A DNA stretch of 64,000 nucleotides from Saccharibacillus sp. O23 (lineage in GTDB: Bacteria; Bacillota; Bacilli; Paenibacillales; Paenibacillaceae). Numbering within the stretch: the stretch's first letter is position 1; every line of letters begins with the position of its first letter. The translations under genes were made by a program, and so were the position numbers. The DNA lies in contig NZ_NJDE01000002.1 of the NCBI RefSeq assembly GCF_002205895.1, positions 124,001 to 188,000 of the forward strand, written 5' to 3'. Shown piece after piece: positions 1 to 7,198 of the stretch. The notes beneath the pieces are model-generated. The model was not told the DNA's origin. It worked only from the letters and a program-made list of their open reading frames with translations, and made no database searches.

Positions 1-1880
1 AAAGCATAGCGCCAGCGGTCTCTGACCGGACCAACCAGCGAAGACGGCCAGACGATGCCGAAAGCCGCGATCGGCCAGCGGAAGTACAGCCAATTTTCGG
101 TCAGATTCTCCGGTTTCCAATAATCCATATGGATCGCGTCCGCTCCGCTGCCCAGATCGAGGAACGTTCCGTTATAAGGAAGCACGGCTTCTCTGAGCGA
201 GACCGGTACGGTCAATTTGAGCTTCAATCCTTCCGGCAGCGGACCGCCGTTCGTCCGCCGTACGCGGTGAGAGAAGTTCAACGAACCGTTCGGTTTCAAT
301 TCGCCGACCAGCGTCAGCGTAAGGCCGTCGGGTTCGTCCCACTCGTAATCGGCTTCCAGCGCAACCGCATCGCCGCGCTGCTGGAAACGGACGTCCGCGG
401 GTTTGCGTTCGATAAAGCGGTCGCTGTAAGGCGGGCCGAGTTTCGGCAGATCGAACCAGAACGGCGAATGTTTCTGTCCTGCGGTCCGCAGCGCGAATTG
501 ATTGTTGGATTTGTTCAGGCGCATCGTGACGGGACCGCTGCCCGCGATCCATTCTTTGGGCGTCTCGCCCCAGAAGGTACCGGATACGGACGGGAAGCAA
601 GCTTCCAGTTCGCCCTGCACGGTAAAGGTTTCTTGACCTGACGTAACTTCGATCCGTGCTTGCGAAGCGGCCACTCCCGGACGCTCCACCCGAGCTTGCA
701 GCGAGCAGGTCGCGCGTCCGCCCGCCGGCAGCTTGAGACGAAGTTTGTCCGGATGGAAAGTTACGGCTTCCGAAGCCGGCAGCGTCACTTCGATCTCGAC
801 TTCTTCCGCGAAACGGCTCTCGAATCCGATCTGAATTTCGGTCTCTTGTCCCGGAACGCTTAACGGAGCCGGAACGGAAGTCGTCAGCATGATCGGGAAC
901 ACCGGAGCGACGCCCGTTTTGAACGACGCCCGGAGTCCGTTGATCCGCAGCTCCGTCTCGACGCCCGGGTGGGTCCGCCAGACGCTCGGTTCTTCTGCCG
1001 CTTCGGGCAGTTTGAAGAAGCCGACGATTTCCGTCTTGCCGATCTCGTCCAAACGGACCGTCTCGTTCAGAGCGAACTCGACGCCTTTTCCGTCGCGGCC
1101 TTCGAGGCCGACTTCCAGCGGAGCGCCGCTTTTGTTGACGATCCGGTAGGTGATCGGATAGCTGCGTCCGAACGGCAGACGATGGCGTTCGATCACGGTT
1201 TCGATCGAATAATCGTCGGTTTCGATCTTGCGCAGTCCGCGTCCGGTGCGTTCGAACTGCATCGTCAGGCCGCGGCCGTCTTTTTCCCAATCGTAAGTCA
1301 GGTAATCGAAGCCGTTCTCGCGTTCGCCGTCCGGTCGGAGCGACAGATCGCGTTTGCCGTCGGCGTACCAATCGGCCGTTTCGAAGAACGAAGCGACGGC
1401 TTCGGTGCGAAGAACGGTCGGGATAAAGTTCATCAGATGCGTCGTATCGTCGCGTTTTTCCCAGAAGAATCCGCATTTTTTGTAAGCCGGAACGGCTTTG
1501 GTATTGCCGCCCCAAGTGTAGAGGTCCAGTCTCGGCCAGCCCATCTCTATCGTGCGCCGCACGGCGTTGAGGATCAGCGCTTTGCCGACCTTGCGGCTGT
1601 GGTAATCGGGGCGGACGTTCAGCAGCGGGATATACATGGCGCCTTCGTCTTCCTGATAATAAGAAAAGCTGCAGAAACCGACCACGGTGTCGCCGTCCAG
1701 CGCCAGAAACGTTTGCAGATCGGTGCTGCGTTCGCGCTTCGCGCGCATGTTTTCTTCCGTATGCACGTAAGCGTCGCCGCCCCAGCTCTCGCTGCTCAAG
1801 TTCCACATCTCCGCCAGCGAAGCCGCATGTTTCGGTTCGTATTCGACGATGCGGATCTGCGCCGCATTTGTCGTACTCAT
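1..1880 (-). CDS. GNAT N-acetyltransferase with long C-terminal beta-rich region (3' end cut off)
   Basis: The frame opens at ATG 1880 and stays open to base 1, so at least 626 residues are visible and the C-terminus lies outside the window. Residues ~8-160 are a GNAT acetyl-CoA-dependent acyltransferase domain: the coenzyme-binding segment is YHSRKVGKAL (93-102), after a strand ending in LLNVRP, and YKKCGFFW (133-140) is the usual C-terminal motif. The remaining ~465 residues have no transmembrane segment and look like consecutive beta-sandwiches (alternating charged and hydrophobic strands, many Gly/Pro turns), of the sort found in NEW3/CARDB-type domains. The substrate cannot be told. It is divergent from the HtrA gene with a 188-bp spacer. 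The GNAT assignment is firm; the C-terminal fold is inference. Confidence 0.85.
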   Translation of the reverse strand, partial: MSTTNAAQIRIVEYEPKHAASLAEMWNLSSESWGGDAYVHTEENMRAKRERSTDLQTFLALDGDTVVGFCSFSYYQEDEGAMYIPLLNVRPDYHSRKVGKALILNAVRRTIEMGWPRLDLYTWGGNTKAVPAYKKCGFFWEKRDDTTHLMNFIPTVLRTEAVASFFETADWYADGKRDLSLRPDGERENGFDYLTYDWEKDGRGLTMQFERTGRGLRKIETDDYSIETVIERHRLPFGRSYPITYRIVNKSGAPLEVGLEGRDGKGVEFALNETVRLDEIGKTEIVGFFKLPEAAEEPSVWRTHPGVETELRINGLRASFKTGVAPVFPIMLTTSVPAPLSVPGQETEIQIGFESRFAEEVEIEVTLPASEAVTFHPDKLRLKLPAGGRATCSLQARVERPGVAASQARIEVTSGQETFTVQGELEACFPSVSGTFWGETPKEWIAGSGPVTMRLNKSNNQFALRTAGQKHSPFWFDLPKLGPPYSDRFIERKPADVRFQQRGDAVALEADYEWDEPDGLTLTLVGELKPNGSLNFSHRVRRTNGGPLPEGLKLKLTVPVSLREAVLPYNGTFLDLGSGADAIHMDYWKPENLTENWLYFRWPIAAFGIVWPSSLVGPVRDRWRYA

Positions 1881-1930
1881 GATTCGGGTCCCCCTTTGCC
1901 TTGCGCGTATGGGATTTATGTACATGAACT

Positions 1931-1959
1931 ATTATAAGCGTAATTTGGTTGCTATTCCA
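1931..1959 (-). promoter_or_regulatory. Sigma-A promoter candidate for the GNAT gene
   Basis: On the minus strand TATAAT (1936-1931) lies 17 bp from TGGAAT (1959-1954, 3 of 6 consensus bases). It sits about 50 bp upstream of the GNAT start. The -10 is perfect but the -35 is weak. Confidence 0.4.
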
Positions 1960-2068
1960 GAAAAGCCCGATCTCGAGTCCGTTTACTGCCGAATGCGTTC
2001 GGGTATGTGTGACTAGGACGTGTTCGACGCGCTGATGGCGCATATTCCCGAACGAAAGGATGAAGCTT

Positions 2069-3352
2069 ATGGAATATCGGAACGAAGGACCGGGCAGAGG
2101 ACCTCGGCAGGGGAAAGGCAGCCGACTGGGGTACTTTCTGTCCAGCTTGACGGGCCTGGTGATCGGGGCGCTGCTGGTGGCGTTGATTCTGCCGCGTACG
2201 GGACTATGGGAGAACGATACGACGAAGCCGGCCGAAGCGCCGGCAGCCTCGCAGCAAGAACAGCAGCAGACGACGGCGCAGCCGGTGTCCAATACCGCCG
2301 ACGGTCGGGAGCCGTCGCAGGCGGAGACCGCTTCGCTTGCCGCCGGCGGCGTCATGGACGTCTCGGGCGTCGTCGAAGAGCTCGGCGGAGCCGTCGTGGG
2401 CATCACGAACATTCAGAGCCGCGGCGGAGGCGGCATGTTCATGACGCCTTCGAGCGAAGACGGCGTCCCGGTAGGCACCGGGTCCGGGGTGATCTATAAG
2501 AAAGAAGGCGATCTGGCTTACATCGTCACCAACAATCATGTGGTCGCGGGCGCTAATCAGCTCGAAGTTACGCTCGCGGACGGTACCGACGTGCAGGGCA
2601 AATTGGTCGGTACGGATGTCTGGACGGATCTGGCCGTGGTCACGATGGAGGCTTCGGCGGCCGAAACCGTAGTCGAATTCGGCGATTCGTCCAAGCTCAA
2701 AGCCGGACAGCCGGTAATCGCGATCGGCAACCCGCTCGGACTGGAATTCGCGGGTTCCGTCACGACAGGCGTCGTATCGGGACTGGAGCGCGTCGTGCCG
2801 GTCGACGTCGACGAAGACGGCACGCCGGATTTCCAATCCGAAGCGATCCAGACCGACGCGGCGATCAACCCGGGCAACAGCGGAGGAGCGCTGCTCGATC
2901 TATCGGGCAAGCTGATCGGGATCAACTCCGCGAAGATCAGCACGGATACGGTCGAAGGCATCGGTCTGGCGATTCCGATCAACGTCGCGGTCCCGATCAT
3001 CGAGCAGCTCGAAGCGAACGGCGAAGTGCATCGGGCGACGATCGGCGTAACGACGGTGGATCTGGCGGCGATTCCGTCGGCTTATTATCAATCGGATCTG
3101 CGGCTTCCCGCCGAGGTGACCGAGGGAGCGATCGTGCAGCGCGTACTGCCGAATTCGGCGGCTTCCCGAGCGGGACTGCGCCAGTTGGACGTGATCACGG
3201 AAGTCGACGGCCAGGCGATCGGAAGTTCGGGCGACTTGAGGCAGTATCTGTTTACGGAGAAGAAAGTCGGCGACGACTTGACCATTACGTTCTACCGCAA
3301 CGGGCAGCGGCAGCAGGCGACTTTGTCGTTGACCGACAATCTGCAAATTTAA
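2069..3352 (+). CDS. Membrane-anchored HtrA/DegP-type serine protease (S1C family)
   Basis: A 427-residue trypsin-like protease of the HtrA family, anchored by one N-terminal membrane segment (about residues 21-42) and facing outward, where such proteins degrade misfolded exported proteins. The catalytic triad is His157 (TNNHVVAG), Asp187 (WTDLAVV) and Ser271 (NPGNSGGALLD). A low-complexity Gln/Ala linker (~55-95) precedes the protease domain, and a single PDZ domain (~305-400, with AIVQRVLPNSAASRAGL) follows. I chose ATG 2069 because GAAAGGA lies 8 bp upstream of it; an in-frame ATG at 2060 directly abuts that ribosome binding site. The gene ends in its own hairpin terminator. Two-domain anchored HtrA of this length is typical of Bacillales. 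Confidence 0.93.
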   Translation: MEYRNEGPGRGPRQGKGSRLGYFLSSLTGLVIGALLVALILPRTGLWENDTTKPAEAPAASQQEQQQTTAQPVSNTADGREPSQAETASLAAGGVMDVSGVVEELGGAVVGITNIQSRGGGGMFMTPSSEDGVPVGTGSGVIYKKEGDLAYIVTNNHVVAGANQLEVTLADGTDVQGKLVGTDVWTDLAVVTMEASAAETVVEFGDSSKLKAGQPVIAIGNPLGLEFAGSVTTGVVSGLERVVPVDVDEDGTPDFQSEAIQTDAAINPGNSGGALLDLSGKLIGINSAKISTDTVEGIGLAIPINVAVPIIEQLEANGEVHRATIGVTTVDLAAIPSAYYQSDLRLPAEVTEGAIVQRVLPNSAASRAGLRQLDVITEVDGQAIGSSGDLRQYLFTEKKVGDDLTITFYRNGQRQQATLSLTDNLQI

Positions 3353-3383
3353 TCGTCTTTTCGATCGGGAGGAAGCGGAATCA

Positions 3384-3425
3384 AGAGTCTGCGCGCGGGC
3401 GTCATGCGATGCGCAGGCTCTTTTT
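3384..3425 (+). terminator. Rho-independent terminator after the HtrA gene
   Basis: AGAGTCTGCGC (3384-3394) pairs with GCGCAGGCTCT (3411-3421) with one G-U pair, followed by five T. Confidence 0.8.
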
Positions 3426-3434
3426 CGATTCATG

Positions 3435-3472
3435 AAGTAAGCGTTTACTTAAAAGTCCGCCAAGAGTAAAAT
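3435..3472 (+). promoter_or_regulatory. Sigma-A promoter overlapped by a cre-like palindrome, upstream of the CBS gene
   Basis: TTTACT (3444-3449), a 17-bp spacer and TAAAAT (3467-3472) form a good promoter 41 bp upstream of the CBS gene. The -35 lies inside the palindrome AAGTAA-GCGT-TTACTT (3435-3450). This agrees with the CcpA consensus WTGNAARCGNWWWCAW except at two symmetrical positions. Repression by binding over the -35 is inference. Confidence 0.55.
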
Positions 3473-3512
3473 AGAGATAGGTTCGCAACTCTATAGAAAG
3501 AAGGAGACAAAG

Positions 3513-3992
3513 ATGAAGGTACGGGACTTTATGATCAAAGACGTGCATACGGTGAATCAGAACGCGAAGGTCGCTGACGTTTTGGAGTTATTCGTCGCCA
3601 AACGCATCAACGGAGCGCCTGTCGTCGACGCGTCGGGCAAGCTTGCGGGAATGGTCAGCGATGGCGATATTTTGCGCTATATGAACCCGAACCGGCAGAC
3701 GGTCTACGATATGTTCAGCTACGTCTTCGTCAGCCCGCCCGAGGAACTGAGCGAAGCGATGGCGTACAAAGCAGGCACTCAAGCGGGCAAGATCATGAAG
3801 AAGAACGTCCAATACGTCTCGCCGGATCAGGATCTGGAAGAAGCGCTCGGCATTCTCGCCAAACATCATTTCAAGAAACTGCCTGTGATCAACGATAAAA
3901 AAGAAGTCGTCGGCGTCATCAGCCGAGGCGATCTGCTGAAGCAGCTTGCCGTACGCCTCAACGAATTGAACGCGAAGCCGGTCGGCCGATAA
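3513..3992 (+). CDS. CBS-domain protein (two CBS motifs)
   Basis: A 159-residue soluble protein made almost only of two CBS repeats. The first is residues ~1-60 (VRDFMIKDVHTVNQNAKV ... GMVSDGDILRYM) and the second ~92-150 (KIMKKNVQYVSPDQDL ... VVGVISRGDLLKQL), with a short helical insert between. CBS pairs bind adenosine nucleotides or S-adenosylmethionine and act as energy or ligand sensors; the partner of this stand-alone module is unknown. The start has an excellent site, AAGGAGA, 7 bp upstream of the ATG. It is monocistronic, with its own promoter and cre-like palindrome. Confidence 0.9.
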   Translation: MKVRDFMIKDVHTVNQNAKVADVLELFVAKRINGAPVVDASGKLAGMVSDGDILRYMNPNRQTVYDMFSYVFVSPPEELSEAMAYKAGTQAGKIMKKNVQYVSPDQDLEEALGILAKHHFKKLPVINDKKEVVGVISRGDLLKQLAVRLNELNAKPVGR

Positions 3993-4101
3993 CGTCAACC
4001 CGAAGTTTCCGCCGCCAGCGCCCGTCCTTATAGATCGCTTTTCGAAAACCCGTACCGCTCGCGCGAAAGAGAGGCGAACGATGCGGGCTTTTCGGCATGC
4101 C

Positions 4102-4118
4102 TTTACACGGATTTTACA
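4102..4118 (+). promoter_or_regulatory. Pho-box-like direct repeat upstream of the EAL gene
   Basis: TTTACA at 4102-4107 and again at 4113-4118 are spaced exactly 11 bp start to start, the spacing of PhoP half-sites in Bacillus (TT(A/T/C)ACA). TTGACG follows at 4124 and TACGAT at 4150, 20 bp apart, which is too wide for an ordinary promoter. Apart from this the 3993-4220 gap shows no gene and no clear terminator. Confidence 0.45.
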
Positions 4119-4220
4119 CAGCCTTGACGCTTGCTTGGTCTCGGGGTGTTACGATAGACCCATAGAGATGCTCGAATGCAACTTCCGGCCTCGATTCTAC
4201 GCATAATTCAGGTGAAAAAC

Positions 4221-5222
4221 ATGAAATTTCCGCTTTTGACGCCCGGGAAGCCTTCGATCTTCGGCGATTTGTTCGAGGTTGTCGCTTCTTCGATCCGGAC
4301 GTACGGCAAATCGCGAGAATTGCAAAAGATCATCAAAGAGCGCAAACTGTCCACCTTTTTTCAACCGATCTTGAATCTTCAAGACGAGAGCTGCCTCGGC
4401 TACGAGGTGCTGAACCGTCCGCCCGCGTCGAACCGGTTTGCCGGTACGGAAGACTTCTACGATTATCTGGGCCGGACCGACCGGGTGTTCGAATTCGAAC
4501 GGTACTGTCGGGAGACCTCGATCGAACGATTCGAGCACGCGCGCAGGCGCATGCAGCTCCCGGGAGAGATTCCGGGCGACGTGGTGTTTATCAACGTGCA
4601 TCCGTTGGTGCTGGCCGATACGTCTTACCGCAGCGGAGAAACCGTGCGTCTGCTCAAGCGGTACGGCCTGCCGCCCGAACGGGTCGTTTTCGAGTTGACC
4701 GAAAAACAGGCCGTCAGCGATTACGCGGAATTCGAACGGGTGCTGTCGCATTATCGGGATCAAGGATTTCGGATCGCCGTCGACGATGCCGGGTCCGGTT
4801 ACAGCAGCCTTAAGACGATCGTCAGCTTGAAACCGGAGTTTATCAAGCTCGACAAGTCGTTGATTCGGGATTTGCATTTGCACGAAGACCGTCGGCGAAT
4901 GGTCAAGCTGCTGCAAGAATTTGCCGCCGGATCGGGAACCTCCATTATCGCGGAAGGGATCGAAAGCCGGGCGGAAGCGGAATTTTTGCGAAGCGAAGGC
5001 ATCGAATACGGGCAGGGCTACGCGCTCGGACGTCCCGCGCCCGAACTTCGGCCGGCGAGATTTCCTTGCGAGGAAGGGACGGCTGAACCGGAAACGGAAA
5101 AGTCCGTTCATTTATCCGCGTCCGCCGCTATCAATCCTAGTGAGCTGACCGCACTAAATCTAAGGTTTGAGTCCTTCGGAAACACGCACGGTTCAAGCGG
5201 GTTTTCGAAGGGCGAAACCTAA
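4221..5222 (+). CDS. EAL-domain c-di-GMP phosphodiesterase
   Basis: Cytoplasmic, 333 residues, a stand-alone EAL domain that would hydrolyse cyclic di-GMP to pGpG. All the usual metal and catalytic residues are present: Glu62 of EVLNR, Asn125 (FINVHP), Glu158 (FELTEK), Asp188-Asp189 (VDDAGSGYSS), Lys209 (IKLDKS), Glu245 (AEGIES) and Gln265 (GQGYALG). ATG 4221 is preferred because AGGTGA lies 5 bp upstream; an in-frame ATG at 4176 lacks a binding site. The last ~25 residues (from LTALNLRFESF) are encoded by a dispersed palindromic repeat, which also supplies the stop codon, so the native C-terminus was probably altered by the repeat. A GGDEF-type protein follows 86 bp downstream. Confidence 0.9.
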   Translation: MKFPLLTPGKPSIFGDLFEVVASSIRTYGKSRELQKIIKERKLSTFFQPILNLQDESCLGYEVLNRPPASNRFAGTEDFYDYLGRTDRVFEFERYCRETSIERFEHARRRMQLPGEIPGDVVFINVHPLVLADTSYRSGETVRLLKRYGLPPERVVFELTEKQAVSDYAEFERVLSHYRDQGFRIAVDDAGSGYSSLKTIVSLKPEFIKLDKSLIRDLHLHEDRRRMVKLLQEFAAGSGTSIIAEGIESRAEAEFLRSEGIEYGQGYALGRPAPELRPARFPCEEGTAEPETEKSVHLSASAAINPSELTALNLRFESFGNTHGSSGFSKGET

Positions 5223-5240
5223 CCTCTTAAGCGGTCAGCT
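5137..5240 (+). repeat. Dispersed palindromic repeat, copy 1
   Basis: This ~100-bp element can fold into one long hairpin. The outer arms are AGCTGACCGC (5143-5152) and GCGGTCAGCT (5231-5240), then TAAGGTTT/AAACCTAA with one mismatch, then CCTTCGGAAAC/GTTTTCGAAGG with one G-U pair. A second copy lies in inverted orientation at 11693-11778; 64 of the first 70 positions are identical. No T-run follows, so it is not an ordinary terminator. It covers the last ~85 bases of the EAL gene. Confidence 0.85.
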
Positions 5241-5308
5241 TAGGAGATGCCGTTTCGCTTGAAGGCGTCCGCAGGTCGTCTATCCGACATCGAAAGGGGG
5301 TGCAGCGG

Positions 5309-6274
5309 TTGCTGACCCAAATCGGCGAGATCGCGGAAGAAATTCCGGTTGTCGAAGCGCATACCAAATGCGAAGCCGTCGACGAGTTATTCAAAAGAAA
5401 TCCCAAACTTGAAGGACTGGCGATCGCCTGCGAAGACGGAAGCGCCGCGCTGATGATGCGTATCCAGTTCTATCAGCAGATCGGGACAAGGTACGGCTAC
5501 ACGCTGTTCATGAACCGCCCGGTCGGCGTCATGTCGAATTCGCGGCCGCTGCTGGTCGACGAAGCGGAATTGATTACCGACGTGAGCATCCAAGCGATGA
5601 ACCGGCCGGAACAAGAACTGTACGATCTGGTGTTGGTCAGCGGCGGCGGCCGCCTTCGCGGAGCCGTCACGGTAAGGAAGCTGCTGCTGTCCGTCGCCGA
5701 CGTGCGCACGCAGATGGCGACTTTCATGAATCCGCTGACCGGGCTGCCCGGCAACCGGATCATCGAAGACCGCCTGAACCAGACGTTGGGATTGGAAAAA
5801 TTCAGCGTGCTCTATATCGATCTGGATCAATTCAAATCGTACAACGACGGTTACGGCTTCAAACAGGGAGATCTGCTGCTTCAGGCGACGGCGAACCTGC
5901 TCAGCGGCATTTTCAATCAATCGGACACGTTCTTCGGCCATATCGGCGGAGACGATTATATCGCCATCTTGCACCATCACGATTACGAAGAAGCGTGCAG
6001 CCGCGCGATCTTCGAGTTCGAGCGCTTAAAGCGCGACTTCTATCGGAGCGAAGATCTGACGCGCGGCGCGGTCGCGGGCGAGAACCGTTACGGCAGCCGA
6101 GGTTTGATTCCGCTCGTGTCGCTGTCGATCGCGGTCGTCACCAACCGAAGCCGGCATTACGAGACGATCGACGAAGTCGTGGAAGAATCGGCCCGCATCA
6201 AGAAGCGCTGCAAAGCCGTGCAGGGCAGCATCGTGTTCGCGGACGGACAAACGGCGGCTTGCATGGGGTTGTAA
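5309..6274 (+). CDS. GGDEF-type protein with CBS-like N-terminal half and variant GGDDY signature
   Basis: About 321 residues, no membrane segment. Residues ~12-130 resemble a degenerate CBS pair or ligand-binding module (EAVDELFKRNPKLEGLAIA; VSGGGRLRGAVTVRKLLLS). Residues ~140-305 are a GGDEF domain (PLTGLPGNRIIEDRL, YIDLDQFKSYNDGYGF, HIGGDDYIAIL). The signature is GGDDY at 213-217 rather than GGDEF/GGEEF, and the RxxD inhibitory site is absent. Known diguanylate cyclases tolerate few changes there, so it may be inactive, GTP-binding or a c-di-GMP-independent sensor. I prefer TTG 5309, 8 bp after AAAGGGGG, over GTG 5300, which overlaps that site. It probably works with the adjacent EAL protein. 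Confidence 0.85.
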   Translation: MLTQIGEIAEEIPVVEAHTKCEAVDELFKRNPKLEGLAIACEDGSAALMMRIQFYQQIGTRYGYTLFMNRPVGVMSNSRPLLVDEAELITDVSIQAMNRPEQELYDLVLVSGGGRLRGAVTVRKLLLSVADVRTQMATFMNPLTGLPGNRIIEDRLNQTLGLEKFSVLYIDLDQFKSYNDGYGFKQGDLLLQATANLLSGIFNQSDTFFGHIGGDDYIAILHHHDYEEACSRAIFEFERLKRDFYRSEDLTRGAVAGENRYGSRGLIPLVSLSIAVVTNRSRHYETIDEVVEESARIKKRCKAVQGSIVFADGQTAACMGL

Positions 6275-6314
6275 ACGCCGGAATAAGCCCACACAAAATC
6301 GGATACGCAATCGG

Positions 6315-6344
6315 CCGGTCGTCGAAAAGCGACCGGTTTTTTTT
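6315..6344 (+). terminator. Rho-independent terminator after the GGDEF gene
   Basis: CCGGTCG (6315-6321) and CGACCGG (6330-6336) enclose an 8-base loop and are followed by eight T. Confidence 0.88.
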
Positions 6345-6367
6345 GGCGTTCTCGCCTTTTTTTTCGG

Positions 6368-6426
6368 TTTCTTTCGAATTTCTTTCGTTTTTCCGCTGGC
6401 GTTTGTTTAGAAGCGTTACCTACAAT
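6368..6426 (+). promoter_or_regulatory. Possible activator-dependent promoter of the two-component operon
   Basis: TTTCTTTCG occurs at 6368-6376 and again at 6379-6387, an 11-bp direct repeat of the kind OmpR/PhoB-family regulators bind. TACAAT (6421-6426) is a good -10 with no recognisable -35 (GGCGTT at 17 bp). Autoregulation is inference. Confidence 0.35.
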
Positions 6427-6490
6427 CAAGATATCGCGTTGATAAAGACGGATACATAGACGGTTTGCAGAACGGAAACGGAGGAAGATT

Positions 6491-7198
6491 GTGGTTATGG
6501 CTTATCGAATCTTGGTCGTGGAAGACGACAAAGAAATTCTGGAAGGGGTCTGCATCTATCTGCGGAATCAGGGATACGAAGTGCTGCGAGCGGCAGACGG
6601 AGTGGAAGGGCTGGAACAGCTTGAGCGCGAAGAGGTGCATCTGGCTGTAGTGGACGTGATGATGCCGCGTATGGACGGGATCGCGATGACGATGAAATTG
6701 AGGGAAAAGCATGATTTCCCGGTTATTTTCCTGAGCGCCAAATCCGAAGAGATCGATAAAGTAGCAGGGCTGAATATCGGCGGAGACGATTACGTCGCCA
6801 AGCCGTTCGCCCCGATGGAGCTGCTGGCGCGCGTCAATTCGCAGCTTCGGCGGTATGCGCGTTATCTCTCGGTCATCTCGTCGCAGGAAAACCGACCGGG
6901 ACGTTTCGCCGTAGGCGGATTGGAGTTGGACGAAGAAACGGTGGAAGTCTGGGTAGACGAATCGCCCGTTCGGCTCACGCCGATGGAATTCAAAATTCTG
7001 CATCTGCTGATCCGTCATCCGGGGCGGGTGTTCTCGGCGGACGAGATCTACGAACGGATCTGGAACGAACGCGCCGTCTCCACGGAGACGATCATGGTCC
7101 ATATTCGCAATATTCGGGAGAAGATCGAGATCAATCCCAAAAATCCGAAGTATCTCAAAGTCGTATGGGGAGTGGGGTATAAAATTGAAAAACAATGA
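6491..7198 (+). CDS. OmpR/PhoB (VanR-like) response regulator
   Basis: 235 residues: receiver domain (~6-122) with acidic pocket EDD (11-13), phosphoacceptor Asp55 (VVDVMMP) and the conserved Lys in YVAKPF. A winged-helix DNA-binding domain (~135-233, LTPMEFKILHLL ... HIRNIREKIE ... VWGVGYKIE) follows. The overall pattern resembles VanR and other Firmicute envelope-stress regulators. The start is GTG 6491 with GGAGGA 5 bp upstream; ATG 6497 is also possible. It overlaps the kinase gene by 14 bp, so the two are translationally coupled. Confidence 0.93.
   Translation: MVMAYRILVVEDDKEILEGVCIYLRNQGYEVLRAADGVEGLEQLEREEVHLAVVDVMMPRMDGIAMTMKLREKHDFPVIFLSAKSEEIDKVAGLNIGGDDYVAKPFAPMELLARVNSQLRRYARYLSVISSQENRPGRFAVGGLELDEETVEVWVDESPVRLTPMEFKILHLLIRHPGRVFSADEIYERIWNERAVSTETIMVHIRNIREKIEINPKNPKYLKVVWGVGYKIEKQ

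Noticed and set aside
1982-2009. TTTACT-N16-TATGTG as an HtrA promoter
   Set aside because: The -10 matches only three consensus bases and the spacer is short, so it is not listed as a feature.
172-2412. 746-residue minus-strand frame across the GNAT and HtrA starts
   Set aside because: Arg-rich, low-complexity shadow of the GNAT gene in another frame; no binding site, and it runs over the divergent promoter region.
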